This document shows, piece after piece, positions 35,140 to 45,493 of a stretch of 64,000 nt of DNA; the first letter of the stretch is position 1; each line of letters begins with the position of its first letter. The notes beneath the pieces were generated by a model. That model was given only the letters and a program-made list of their open reading frames with translations. It did not search any database and was not told the DNA's origin. Position numbers and translations under genes: made by a program. This DNA comes from Triglochin maritima (Eukaryota; Streptophyta; Magnoliopsida; Alismatales; Juncaginaceae): contig OY821777.1 in the NCBI GenBank assembly GCA_963682175.1, positions 16,140,001 to 16,204,000 on the forward strand, read 5' to 3'.

Positions 35140-36757
35140 CCCACTTTTGAGATTCCCATTTGATGTCTTTTGACAAATGAAGATGGGAACTTATGATTGT
35201 ACATAGTTATATTCAAAAAAACAAAAAAAAGAGTGTAATAAAAGACTCCTGCAGTGAGCATCGATTGTTGTGGGCCCCAACCCTTGTGTACTTGGGTCCA
35301 ATCTCTTCACGTATTTATCTCCCTTCTTCAGCTTCTCACAGGTTTTGAGGGAATTTGGGTTTGTGTCCATCAACATGACCCTGAACGTCCCTTTGTACTT
35401 CATGTTGGTGAGATCTTTCCTTTTTCATGCATGTATCCATGTAATATCTTGTTCACATTCATTGAGGACAATGCATGAAGTCGGTGTGGGGGGGGTGTTT
35501 TACGTGTGTACATAGTCGAGTCTTTTCTTTTGATTTTTTGTTTTCTTTTGTGTGCATTGTTAGGGTCATGTTAGTGTGCCGCATTTAACATTGATATATC
35601 TGCTTGCCATGATCCTTGGGTGACTTGTCTTCTTTTGCTTGCCTAGTGCTTTAAAATTTTCACATTTCTTTCAAAATCTTCATGTGTTTGCGAAAGAAAA
35701 TGTTTTTGTAGGTTTTGCGTGTGTTTAGCATGTGCAAAACCGTTGAGAGGCAAAGTAAAAAGAAAGCTCCCAAAATTGTCTTGAACTTGATGCATTAGGA
35801 TTTCTAGTTTACTGTCTTTAGGTCTTATCAAGTCGTTAGGATGCACCCCGGTTTTCCCTCGGGGGGCGTGTAATCATAGGGTTTCCGCACTCAAACATTT
35901 AAACAAGTCCACCCTGAACCTAGTGAGTCAAATAATTCGTGTCTGTTAAGTATAATGAAGTTTGTCGTAGTCAAGGGCCCTTAATCTCTTTTTGTGAAAC
36001 TTAAGTGTAGGGGTTTTGGTTCCCATGTAGATAAATAAATAAGTGGTGTTCTCTCTTCTCGCACGGCTCCTATCACTCGGGAAAGTAGGTCTGGGGGGAC
36101 TTTGTGCCTGGTGCTTTCGAGTCATCTGACTTGGGATGCACCGACCGAACTCCCGTTACACGGGTGGTAGGGATCGCCCTATGTGGAGATTTGGGGGAAG
36201 GTGTACGTGATAGTGTAAGTCCTCATAGGCAATGATGCACGAAACCTGACCCTGGGAGAATCAAACACCAACCAATAAATGCTCCAAAGAAAAAGAAAAA
36301 AAAAGAAAAAAAAGAAAAAAAAAAGAAAAAAAGTCAAATAAGAACCAAAATGGACTTTACACGTTGTATCACATTCAGAAGTTAAGGTTGCCCATGTCTT
36401 TCACTTAATTCCTTAGTTAACTCTCACGAATAACTCATTAGTCTAGGTGTGTGGACCAATTACATATATAGAGTCGACCCGTAGTATTACCGCATCCCAT
36501 GATCGACAAAATAAGTCCAACGAGTCGTGTAGCTAGATTGATTAATGCATCTTGTTCGGATTTTGTGGGTATATCCGCTGAAAACCCTCAGGAGACAACA
36601 CTCCTCCTCCTTGGCGACAAGGAGGTTTAACGGCTTGTTGCACGTGCTAAGTGCAACCGTGATTCCTACGAAAGTGAGTTAGGATTTCTTGTTTTTCGCA
36701 TGTTTTTCTCTTTCTTTGTTTTGCTCGGGACTAGCAAAAGTTAGATGTGGGGGTATT
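35140..36757 (+). other. RLG-C 3' region with internal and LTR-adjacent purine tracts
   Basis: Closely matches 1867-3478 of RLG-A. The LTR-adjacent tract is at 36741-36757. A second G-rich tract of the same composition is at 35483-35500, about 1.26 kb earlier. A purine run lies at 36284-36332. No convincing ORF. Confidence 0.75.
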
Positions 36758-38170
36758 TGATTGACATCATTTCATGCTCATATTTGTATCTTATATCCAT
36801 TATCTTTCACCTAAACAATGCTATGTCACGAATTTTATGTTTAGTTTTCAGGAATAAATAGGTTTGAAGAGATGAAGCATAAAAGGACCCAAAAGCTGGA
36901 AAAAAGGACTGAATTGTGAGATCTGGGGACCAAGATGCAAGGAAGAAGGACCTGATTGCAAGACAGAAGGACCTAAGAGCAAAACAGAATACTCCTCACC
37001 ATCATTGGGAGTATTTTGGCAATTCTATTCGGGTCGGAGCTCCAACATGCAAACTAGATGCATCAAATACCAACAAAGCCTTCCAGAAAAGCCCACAAGA
37101 AATTACAGAGCGATCCGGACACTGTAGACCGCTAATTAGCGGTCCAAGACCGCTAATTGGCGGTCACTTTTGGCCCAAATGCGCTCAAATTTCTCCAGCA
37201 CATGTATTAGAGGATGTTTAGGCTATTTGTGGTATCTGTTTAGTCCCACATCGGGGGATTGTCCCGGATTAGCTTTTTCCATGCCTATAAATAGAACTCT
37301 TCACCTCCTTTTGTAATCACTCCATATTTTAAGTGGCTATTCTTCCTACTAGAAGTGAGGCCTTGAAGCACACACTAAAGTGGGAGGATGCTACTTTTAA
37401 TGTGAGTCATTTTATCAATAAAGTTTTATGTTTCTTTCATTGTTTGTTTTATGCTTCTTTTATTGTTGTGCATGTTTTAGTTTAATCGTCTTTTGATTCT
37501 AGCTTAGTTTTAATATGCTTTCTTTCCATAGTTTAATAATTAGTGTAATGTTTAGTGAGTAGTTCCATCCCCTTTGGGGGGTGGAGTAGATGTACATACA
37601 TGCATTAGAGAATGGGATGAATGCTTTATTTTTGATGTGTTGATTAAACATGAATGTATGCTTGCTTGTTTAGGATAGAATTTATAACTTGATGAGTTTT
37701 GCCAAAATGATTAGACACCTCTCATGCTTGTTTAGGTTCTGAAATAAACAACTTGCATATGTAAATGTTAATCAACCAAGTTGGTGAATAAATTGATAGG
37801 TTTTGCCATAACATTTAGACACTTCCTATGCTTGATAAACACCACCTTCATGTGCTTAAAGAATGTATTCTACACCCACCTCTTTGCATGTGTGCACTCA
37901 CTCCACCCCTTAGGGGGTTTTCCATTCCTGAAATTCCAGCATTCTTGTTTTGTTCTTAGCCTAGTTCTTATTTCATCGTTTGTTTGCTTCTTTCACATTT
38001 CGTACTTCTTAGCGTAGTATAGAGTAGAGTAGCATAAACATCTTTCTCCCCCTATTTTTTGCCACTTGATTTCGTACAAGCAAGAGGCTGCTCACCTCCC
38101 TGAGGACGACCCGTACTTGCCACCGCTTCATCGCGGTCGTGCACTTGCGGTTTAATTAAAACGTTCAACA
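36758..38170 (+). repeat. 3' LTR of RLG-C
   Basis: 1,413 bp, one substitution from the 5' LTR. Followed by the AAGAA duplication. Confidence 0.95.
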
Positions 38171-38491
38171 AAGAACTTAAGTCAAAACCAAACAATTGAT
38201 AAAACATTCATTCATTCACAAATGAGTTTGATTCATTCATTCTATACATGATAAAAGTAATAGATTAAATGCAGCGACTAAGCCGTCAAACCTCTTGTCC
38301 ATTCTCCGCCCGTAGGCCCGTGATCGTCATCTCGTCTCGGCGGTGGTAGCGTTGTGCAAAGAGGGGTGACGTCGTGATCCTGCACATTACAAACATTATA
38401 AATTATTTGACATAAACCAATAAATGCGTCAATTTAACTAAACAAAGTGTAGATTACATTGCTCGTGTAACCTGCCTTCTCGAGCAGAAAG

Positions 38492-38755
38492 TGTAGGATT
38501 TCTAGTTTAATTGTACATATTTATTTTCGAAATATTTATGCACAATAAGGATCAATTACAATTTTTCTATGATTTATTTCATGCATGCATCGGTTTGTTT
38601 CAATAAATAGTTTCAAAACTTTATTAAAACAAACATGGACTCCGAATTTCATACCTAGAAGTTCTCTAAAACTTCTTGATGATCCAGAGATGTTGAGGAA
38701 GACGATCGTCGCGTCCCGTTGCGCCGGATGCCTCCGAGTGTTCACCGAAGGCACA
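38492..38755 (-). repeat. Truncated 3' LTR of RLC-3
   Basis: Matches the inner 260 bp of the 5' LTR (from 40694) and is then fused to protease-region coding sequence. The rest of pol and the U3 of this LTR are deleted. Confidence 0.85.
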
Positions 38756-39440
38756 TAAATAATGTTTATATTGAAATTATTCATATCTAAGCATGATACA
38801 GAAATAATGTTCTTGTTAATCGAAGGCACATAATAAACATTCTTTAGACATAAATTTAAACCACTACATAATTGAAGCACCACAGAACCTTGTGTAACCG
38901 CAGAAACGCTCGCACTATTTCCGACATTCAATTCTACCACGTTCCTTACGAGTTCCTTCCTATCCGTGAGTAGCTGCACATTAGAAACTATGTGAGCACA
39001 AGATCCGGTATCAATTACCCAATCCTGGACAGAGGTGGCTAAATTTATTTCAATAACAAATATACCTTTGGCCTTTTTGGGACGCCGACGTTCAATCACT
39101 CCGTTGTCAAGGTCTTCCTTGTACTTGGGGCAATTTGGCCGGATGTGTCCTTTTTCACCGCAGTGAAAGCATTCCGTATTGGGAGTTGGAGATTTCTGAG
39201 ATTTCCCCCTCGAGGCACTCTTATGAGCACCTCATACTCTCTTGCTCTTGATTGAACTACTTTTGGTAGATTTGTCATTTCCTTTACCAATCTTTTGGAT
39301 CCTCCCATGGACGGCAAGGACATGCTTCTCCCTACCCTTGCCCATGTCAACTTCAGCAGTTTTGAGAGCGTTGTGCAGCTCCTCAAGACTCACCCGTTTT
39401 TCACGCACGTGGTAGTGCATCACACTCTTGTGATTCTTGT
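38756..39440 (-). pseudogene. RLC-3 gag C-terminus and protease start
   Basis: Knuckle ECFHCGEKGHIRPNC (around 39140-39185), then the protease motif VIDTGSCAH with an intact DTG (around 38990-39020), then the YVPSINKNIISVSCLD segment of copia proteases. A deletion removes the first two thirds of gag: leader sequence CACAAGAGT joins a codon near YHVREK directly. A frame break separates the gag and protease parts. Confidence 0.83.
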
Positions 39441-40693
39441 CATTTTAATTATGAGGGAATATGACCTATCCTCGTAAGAAAAACTTTTTCCCAAAACCGA
39501 GCGAGGGCTCTAGGTAATGTTAAGAAAACTTATTTTCATTTGATACGAGATACGTTTATCCATTGTATTCACAACTAAACAGACTTGGGGTTCACTAGGG
39601 TGAAACGCACCTCATATATTTAATCGTGACACAACAATAGACAACCATTATATCTCCCACTATTCCCAAAGATAGAGGGAGTTATCTCCCGCTAAGGGCG
39701 AGCAGAGTATCTCTCGATCGATGACTGCTAGTGGATGAAATAAGAAGGAAAATTACTCTTAATTTTGTTGGACAATTTCATATATTAACATGTGATTCAG
39801 AATTTTAGGTTATCATGCATATTATCATTCATACACATCCTAACATTCAACACATTCATCACATGCATAGCAAGATTAAAAACAGAAATCAAACCATTCA
39901 CACAATCCACATCGTGTGAGTTTATATGTTCTCTTTGATCCTTGATCCTCGATCCCCGATCCTCGATCCTTGATCGATGCGCTACAGCGGCGACTTCTTC
40001 TTGCACCGGAGATGTAGATTTTACAGAAAGTAAACATGCTCCTCACATTCGATAACAAACCGACTAGTGCAAGTCCTATGTAAAACCTCTTAAATGCAAT
40101 GCAATTATCTAAAGATAGAAAGATAGAATTTGGCTTTTACATGTAAATAATCCCCTGTATAATAATAATTACAAACATTCATAGGTGCTGATTTGGAACA
40201 TATAAACTCACAATTCCTGCAAAGACAACTCGAGCATCCATGCACGCAATATTGCTATAAACTATACAACCTAGTTTATCAATCATCTAGAATCCCAAAC
40301 AATTTTTTGAAAAACATTTTGAAATCCATAAAAAGGTTTTTCATCCATCCACAAGTTCAAAAAACATTTTTTTGAACCGCTGTCCATCCAATTTCCTAAA
40401 AGGAAAGACGAACCGCAGTTTTTCGGTTTTGTTGATTCTCTTACAAAACAATCGTTTATGCTTAAAACGAAATTATTGCAAGTTAGACTTATGTCTAAAT
40501 CATAATTCTAATAATTACATGACATGTTTTAAACCACTTAAACATTCAAAACGAATTATTACAAAGAATTATTCCAACAAAACATTTAAAGACCGAAAAA
40601 CGGAAAATCGAATTGTTCGAACCCTAGATGGCAAACTAAATTTACTTATAGTTTCAAATCATTAGAAAATTGAACCCTAAGCTCTGATACCAC
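39441..40693 (-). other. RLC-3 leader with primer-binding site
   Basis: Untranslated leader, shared in part with 12001-12660 of RLC-1 (reverse strand). It contains a short GATCCT-type repeat at about 39936-39976. PBS at 40681-40692 (complement). No ORF of note. Confidence 0.75.
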
Positions 40694-42821
40694 TGTAGGA
40701 TTTCTAGTTTAATTGTACATATTTATTTTCGAAATATTTATGCACAATAAGGATCAATTACAATTTTTCTATGATTTGTTTCATGCATGCATTGGTTTGT
40801 TTCAATAAATAGTTTCAAACTTTATTAAAACAAACATGGGTTCCGAATTTCATACCTAGAAGTTCTCTAAAACTTCTTGCCAGAGATGTTGAGAAAGACG
40901 ATCGTCACTTCCCGTTGCGCCGGATGCCTCCGAGTCTTCACTGAAACCCTAAACAAGGTTGGAGAGAAATGAGCTAGCCAATCAATCTCCAAACTAGCTT
41001 AGAATCTAGCTACAAACCCCTTCCTTAATCTCTGAGATTTCTCCTTCCAAAGACTTAGAAAAACTAAGAGAATTTTTGTGGCTTTTTGTGGTGAATTAGG
41101 AGAGAAAACAATTAGAAAAACTTCTAACATAATTAAGGAGAATAAGGACCTATTTATAGCCTCCAATCTTACTCTCAATCATGGCTATTCTTAAGCCATG
41201 TTCTCTTGACATTTTCTCTCACAAACTAATTCCGTAATGCATTACATGCATCCATAAAACGTTTGACCAAGTTTGGAGCTAATCCAACCATTGATCAAAT
41301 TAATCTCTTAATTATCAAAGGCAGAAAATCGATCGTGCTTCGGTTTTCCGAGATATACTCGGTTAACCGAATATGTCACGTTCGTATTACCGTGCATTAG
41401 ACAGATGACCGATTCTTAAGGAGAAAAATTCTCCTTAACCGATCGGACGAATTCGCGTCTAAAACCGAGTGTCATTTGGTTAACCAAAAATATCGGAACT
41501 GGACATTGTTCGGTCGACCGTTTCTGGTTCGGTATACCGCACCAGAACTCCAGGCACTTTGTTCAAGTTCGGTCAATCAACTCTGACCATCCGTTCCACG
41601 TTCGGTTGACCGATCCACAGATCCTTCGGTCGACCGAACCATAACGAATTACTGAACTTTTACCCGATTTTGCCTTTTTCAAATTTTGGATTTATTTCCA
41701 ACAAAATTTGAACTTTAGGGGGTTTTAGCAAATTCACAACTTATGCAATATATTATCCTATGCAACAATAAATTATTGCACCCCATAATATATGCATCTC
41801 ATATGAATTTATCATGATTCTAATTATATTATATACAACATAATTGATTTTACTTGTTCACCACATGTGTCATATTTTCTATAAGAAACCCGACACATCA
41901 TATGAACTAAAAATCAAGCTTCTTGTTTCCCGGTTTTTTGCGGTGTGACCTATGGGAGGATCTAGACTAAGTTGGCAGTGATATTAAGAGCTTAATATCA
42001 CAAGCTATAAGCAGTATCCAGCTACACATTATAGCTCCCAATTAGTTAGATGTCTTAATTCCACTCGAACCAAAACCCGATCCATTTAGTGATGGAGTGC
42101 ACCACTTTTGTCCGTCCCTTGCCTCATGATATTAAGAATACACACAAATTAGTATTGTGTCATCTTTGTATTAGTATTCATTTCTTGATCTCTTTAAGCT
42201 AGTTATAAATATGTGACTTAACTCAAATCACATTGTGTACATTATAACTTTGCTTTATCAAGGGGCCCACTAATATCATCACTCAATTAAGAGGGACAAT
42301 GATAATCTTTTGACTAACTATCTTCTCCAACAAAAGTCATACTTAACCAACCAATGTCTTTACACTACACTCATCGATAGCTCAAGACACTAGTCTAATT
42401 AAGCAATTCGTAAGTGATCGGATATAAGTCTCATATCAAAGGACCAAAGACACAGTAAAACATCAATGACACAGAAAACACAATTCTATAATGTTTTACT
42501 TATTAGGTCTATTCAGTATACAAAAGTAATATTTTCCTCTTTTGTGTACCCGTGTTGTCACTCACTTGTAGAGCTACAATGATCTATGACCAACACGACA
42601 ATCTCAACTCGGTAATTAATGTCCCATGTTAATTACAATGATTGTGAATATCTTTTGTTTTATGTAAACCAATATCTTTTAGAGCTCTACGGTTAAGGAC
42701 CAAGAGCTTCTTCCTTAACACTTCTAAAAGACGAATAACATAAACAAGGAACAAAATGATTTCTCATTCAATTCATAATAATTGACATTTAAAAGTAAAC
42801 TTTTAGAACACATTCCCTTCA
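40694..42821 (-). repeat. 5' LTR of RLC-3
   Basis: 2,128 bp. On the minus strand it runs from TGAAGGGAATG to AATCCTACA. TATA box complement at 41151-41158. Upstream of it are paired palindromic boxes at 41341/41361, 41511/41530 and 41603/41627, of which 41511 and 41627 are perfect CGGTCGACCG. A 730-bp part of U3 is duplicated at 19.8-20.5 kb. Confidence 0.88.
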
Positions 42822-43859
42822 GAAAGTTCATTTGAAGTTGCATCTTACTGAGCACGGATTCCGCCGTCTTCAGCTTATCCAGAGTCATCACAAGCTCACT
42901 GCTGACGTGCTTCAACTCCTCAGTTACGTCGTCGTTCTGCTCCACGTCTGCGTTGGCACTACGTTCTGCTCTGCTTGGCATCCCATGGATCTCGTATATA
43001 TCCGCGGGCATGACATAGCTGGAATACATACGAACTCGTCCATGTCCATCTCCCAACACGGTGCCAACCATATCATCAAGAGCGATCGAGGTGATAGAGC
43101 CCTGACAGCGCGTCTCACCTGATCCTCTCATAGTCTCAAACTGTTGCTGAAATAGAACATTTAAATAGTTAAACTTCAATTTAAACGTGAAACATAGTAA
43201 TAATTATAGATCAATATACATGTAATTAGCTTACAATTAGTAGAGCGGCTTCCAGTTGATTCCTATGGTGGAGTTTAATCCACATGTCTGTCCGTGTGGG
43301 CTCTGGAGCACCCAGGTCTTCTGCAATCTGCAGCAAAAATAAAAAGGTGTTAGATTGCATAAAAAACAAATCAAATTTAGACAATTTTTTAACCAATTAC
43401 CATCTTCTCCTTATGTCGCATGACGGACTTCATACCACACGTATGTGGTATAATTAGGTTCGTCTGGGTTTTTTGTTGATCTCACTCTTTTTCTGCATCA
43501 AAAATTAAACACAATATTAGTTTTCATATTAATTGAATAACATTAAAATTATTAAAATCAAAGTATACCTGAAAAACCTCGCTGGCCCAATAATCTAAAA
43601 GAGTGGACCAATCCTCAACGGAGATGCTTTGGGGTCGTCCGGCCATCCACTCCTCCCGGGGTTGTGCTGGCTCCACCCGCTTCTTGTAGAGGTCAAATTT
43701 GCATTCCTTCAACTTCAATGGGAAGTGTTGTAAAACCGCAACAAGTTTTTTTTTGGATTTTTTAAACCCCAACTACCATATGCAAAGATATCAAGTGTAA
43801 ATGGAGGATTCATGCATCTAGAGAAAGACATGGAGTTATTTTTCACATTAGAACTCTTA

Positions 43860-44640
43860 GAGGGCCCACACATGTTGTTCTGTGAACAGATCTGGTTCTC
43901 AGATGTCTACAGAACATTGGGTTGCAAGTAAATGCCAGTTGTGGTTGATTCAAGATGACAGTTTGACCACTAAACACATCATAGATCAACTGACCAGGAA
44001 ATATCATGTCGAGTTACCTTATCATAAAGTTTGGAGAGGGAAACAGTTAGAAGGAAATTCGTGAAGACAATTTACTTAAAGCATAAAGAAAAGAGCTACT
44101 AGGTGGGATGATAATCTATCTCCTATTGGAAGGGAATGGTTGAAAGCAATGACAAGGACATTGGGAGGGTACATGGTCATAAGGTCAACAGAATATATGT
44201 GGTTGAGGTTACAAGTGAATATGAGACACATGTTGTACATCTGGGAGAGTAGACTTGCACATATAGGTACTGGCAAGTGGTGGGTCTACCAGGTAAATAT
44301 GTCACTGCCTTCATAGACACATTCAGAGATCCTGCATGGGAGAACTATGTAAGCAAGTGGTACACCAAGGAATTATATGTAGCTACTTATGAGTTGAACA
44401 TTAGTCCACTTCTAGATCAGTCCACTTGTGTGGCTGATCCTGAGCAAATTGAAGTGGTCAAAGCCCCCCTTCAATTAAAAAGGCTGGAAGACCACAAAAG
44501 AAGAGGTTGAGACCAATTGATGAACCCAAACCAAGTCAAAGGAGACATAAGAGCAAGAGATGTGGGAATTATGGTCATCATGCGAAGAAGTGTAGAGAGC
44601 TTATTCCTCCTCAAGCGAGTCAGACACAATCTAGGTGAAT
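43860..44640 (+). pseudogene. MULE (MuDR-type) transposase remnant
   Basis: Two joined pieces. 43900-44064 has HWVASKCQLWLIQDD and YHVELPYHKVWRGKQ, typical of the segment before the MULE catalytic domain. From about 44090 the C-terminal part follows (RWDDNLSPIGREWLK, YWQVVGLPGKYVTAFI, then a basic tail with CGNYGHHAKKC). The catalytic domain between them is deleted. In the SWIM-like segment the second Cys and the His are replaced by Tyr, and the final knuckle has Tyr for one Cys. Several frame shifts. Non-functional. Confidence 0.72.
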
Positions 44641-44788
44641 TTTGTGAACTGTAGAAGGCAAAGGATAATGTAGTAAGTGTCTGTTGCATGTTTTGGTATT
44701 ATGTAAAGTGCAAGGAATGTTAGTTGTTCATGTTGTATATGTGGGAATTACTGGTTAAATGCTTAAGTGTTTTGTGCACTATATGAAG

Positions 44789-45215
44789 CTACAAATTTAA
44801 GTTATATTTGACTGCATTTTACCACTGCATGTGTTGTACTGCAATTTTGGCTGCAATATGTTTGTGAATTCAGGTTGTTATTTGTCATCTTATATGTGCA
44901 ATTTCGTCAATTCTGGTATGCAAAATTTGCCTCAAAGTTGGCTACATGTCAAGCTACAAATTTTAGTTGTTTTTGGCTGCACTTTACTACTCCAATTTTG
45001 GCTGCAATTTTAGATACAATATGTTGGTGAATTCAGTTTGTTTTTTGTCATCTTATATGTGCAAATTGGTTAATTCTGGGATGCATTTTAAGCCTCAAAG
45101 TTTGCTACATATCACGCTGCAAATTTAAGTTCTTTTTTTATGCAATTTAGTACTGCATGTTTGACTGCAATATCTTGGTTCATTTGTTATTCTATGCCAT
45201 CTCATTTCAGATATG
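44789..45215. repeat. Tandem repeat, about 164-bp unit, 2.6 copies
   Basis: Units start CTACAAATTT or CTGCAAATTT at 44789, 44954 and 45117 (periods 165 and 163 bp), imperfect, each with several TGCAATTTTGGCTGCAAT-type stretches. The third is partial. Confidence 0.7.
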
Positions 45216-45493
45216 AACCTTCATTAGCCATGCAATTTTGGATGCAATTTTGTCCTGCACTACACATGAACATTGGCTGCATTTAACAAGTAATGTTTCA
45301 CTGCAAAATATCAAAATAATATCTGTTTAACCAACAAACAACCTTCATATAAATGAACTCTCCAAACAAGCATGACAATAAGAAGTTAACGAACATCACA
45401 TTGAACTTGACGAAACAAAGGTTACATGAGATTATACAACACATTGAACTTGACGAACATAGGTTAACACCAACAAAAGACTAACACCAACAA

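Larger units (their letters stand above)
31060..38170 (+). mobile_element. RLG-C: complete, very young, reduced Ty3/gypsy retrotransposon
   Basis: 7,111 bp: LTR 31060-32472, PBS 32479-32495, leader, a 503-codon gag-derived ORF, a 1.6-kb 3' region, purine tract, LTR 36758-38170. The two 1,413-bp LTRs appear identical except for one substitution (C at 32439, T at 38137), so insertion is very recent. AAGAA flanks it (31055-31059, 38171-38175). It shares LTRs, leader signals and 3' region with RLG-A but has lost the capsid and protease domains and has no pol. It lies in the 3' UTR of the CACTA gene. Confidence 0.95.
38492..42821 (-). mobile_element. RLC-3: Ty1/copia element with large internal deletions
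   Basis: GAAAG flanks both ends (38487-38491, 42822-42826). The 5' LTR is complete (40694-42821). The PBS is the complement of 40681-40692 (TGGTATCAGAGC, initiator tRNA-Met). The leader and a short gag-protease piece follow, and the 3' LTR is only its last 260 bp. Same family as RLC-1. It lies in a CACTA exon. Confidence 0.88.
30483..43772 (-). mobile_element. CACTA (En/Spm) transposon, 3' part, split by RLG-C and RLC-3
   Basis: The terminus at 30483 reads CACTACAGGAGAAC and is followed by subterminal repeats. After removing RLG-C (31060-38170) and RLC-3 (38492-42821), the remainder (30483-31059, 38176-38491, 42827-43772) is contiguous: CACTA 3' end, 3' UTR and the exons of a CACTA accessory gene on the minus strand. 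The other terminus is absent; similarity ends near 43.8 kb, where MULE debris begins. No TNP2-type transposase is present, so it is a fragment. Confidence 0.75.
38278..43772 (-). pseudogene. CACTA accessory gene (Transposase_24/En-Spm type), split
   Basis: Minus-strand exons: up to 43772-43569 (includes EEWMAGRPQSISVEDW and LLDYWASEVFQ, donor GTATAC); one near 43493-43402 that now contains a frame break; one near 43329-43235 (GAPEPTRTDMWIKLHHRNQ); one at about 43146-42822 that continues at 38486-38458 past the RLC-3 insertion (donor AAT|GTAATC); and the last exon at 38379-38278 (acceptor GTGCAG, 34 codons, stop TAG). Removing RLC-3 with one GAAAG copy keeps the frame across the junction. In En/Spm such proteins bind subterminal repeats. 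Function is lost through the insertion and the frame break. Confidence 0.72.
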
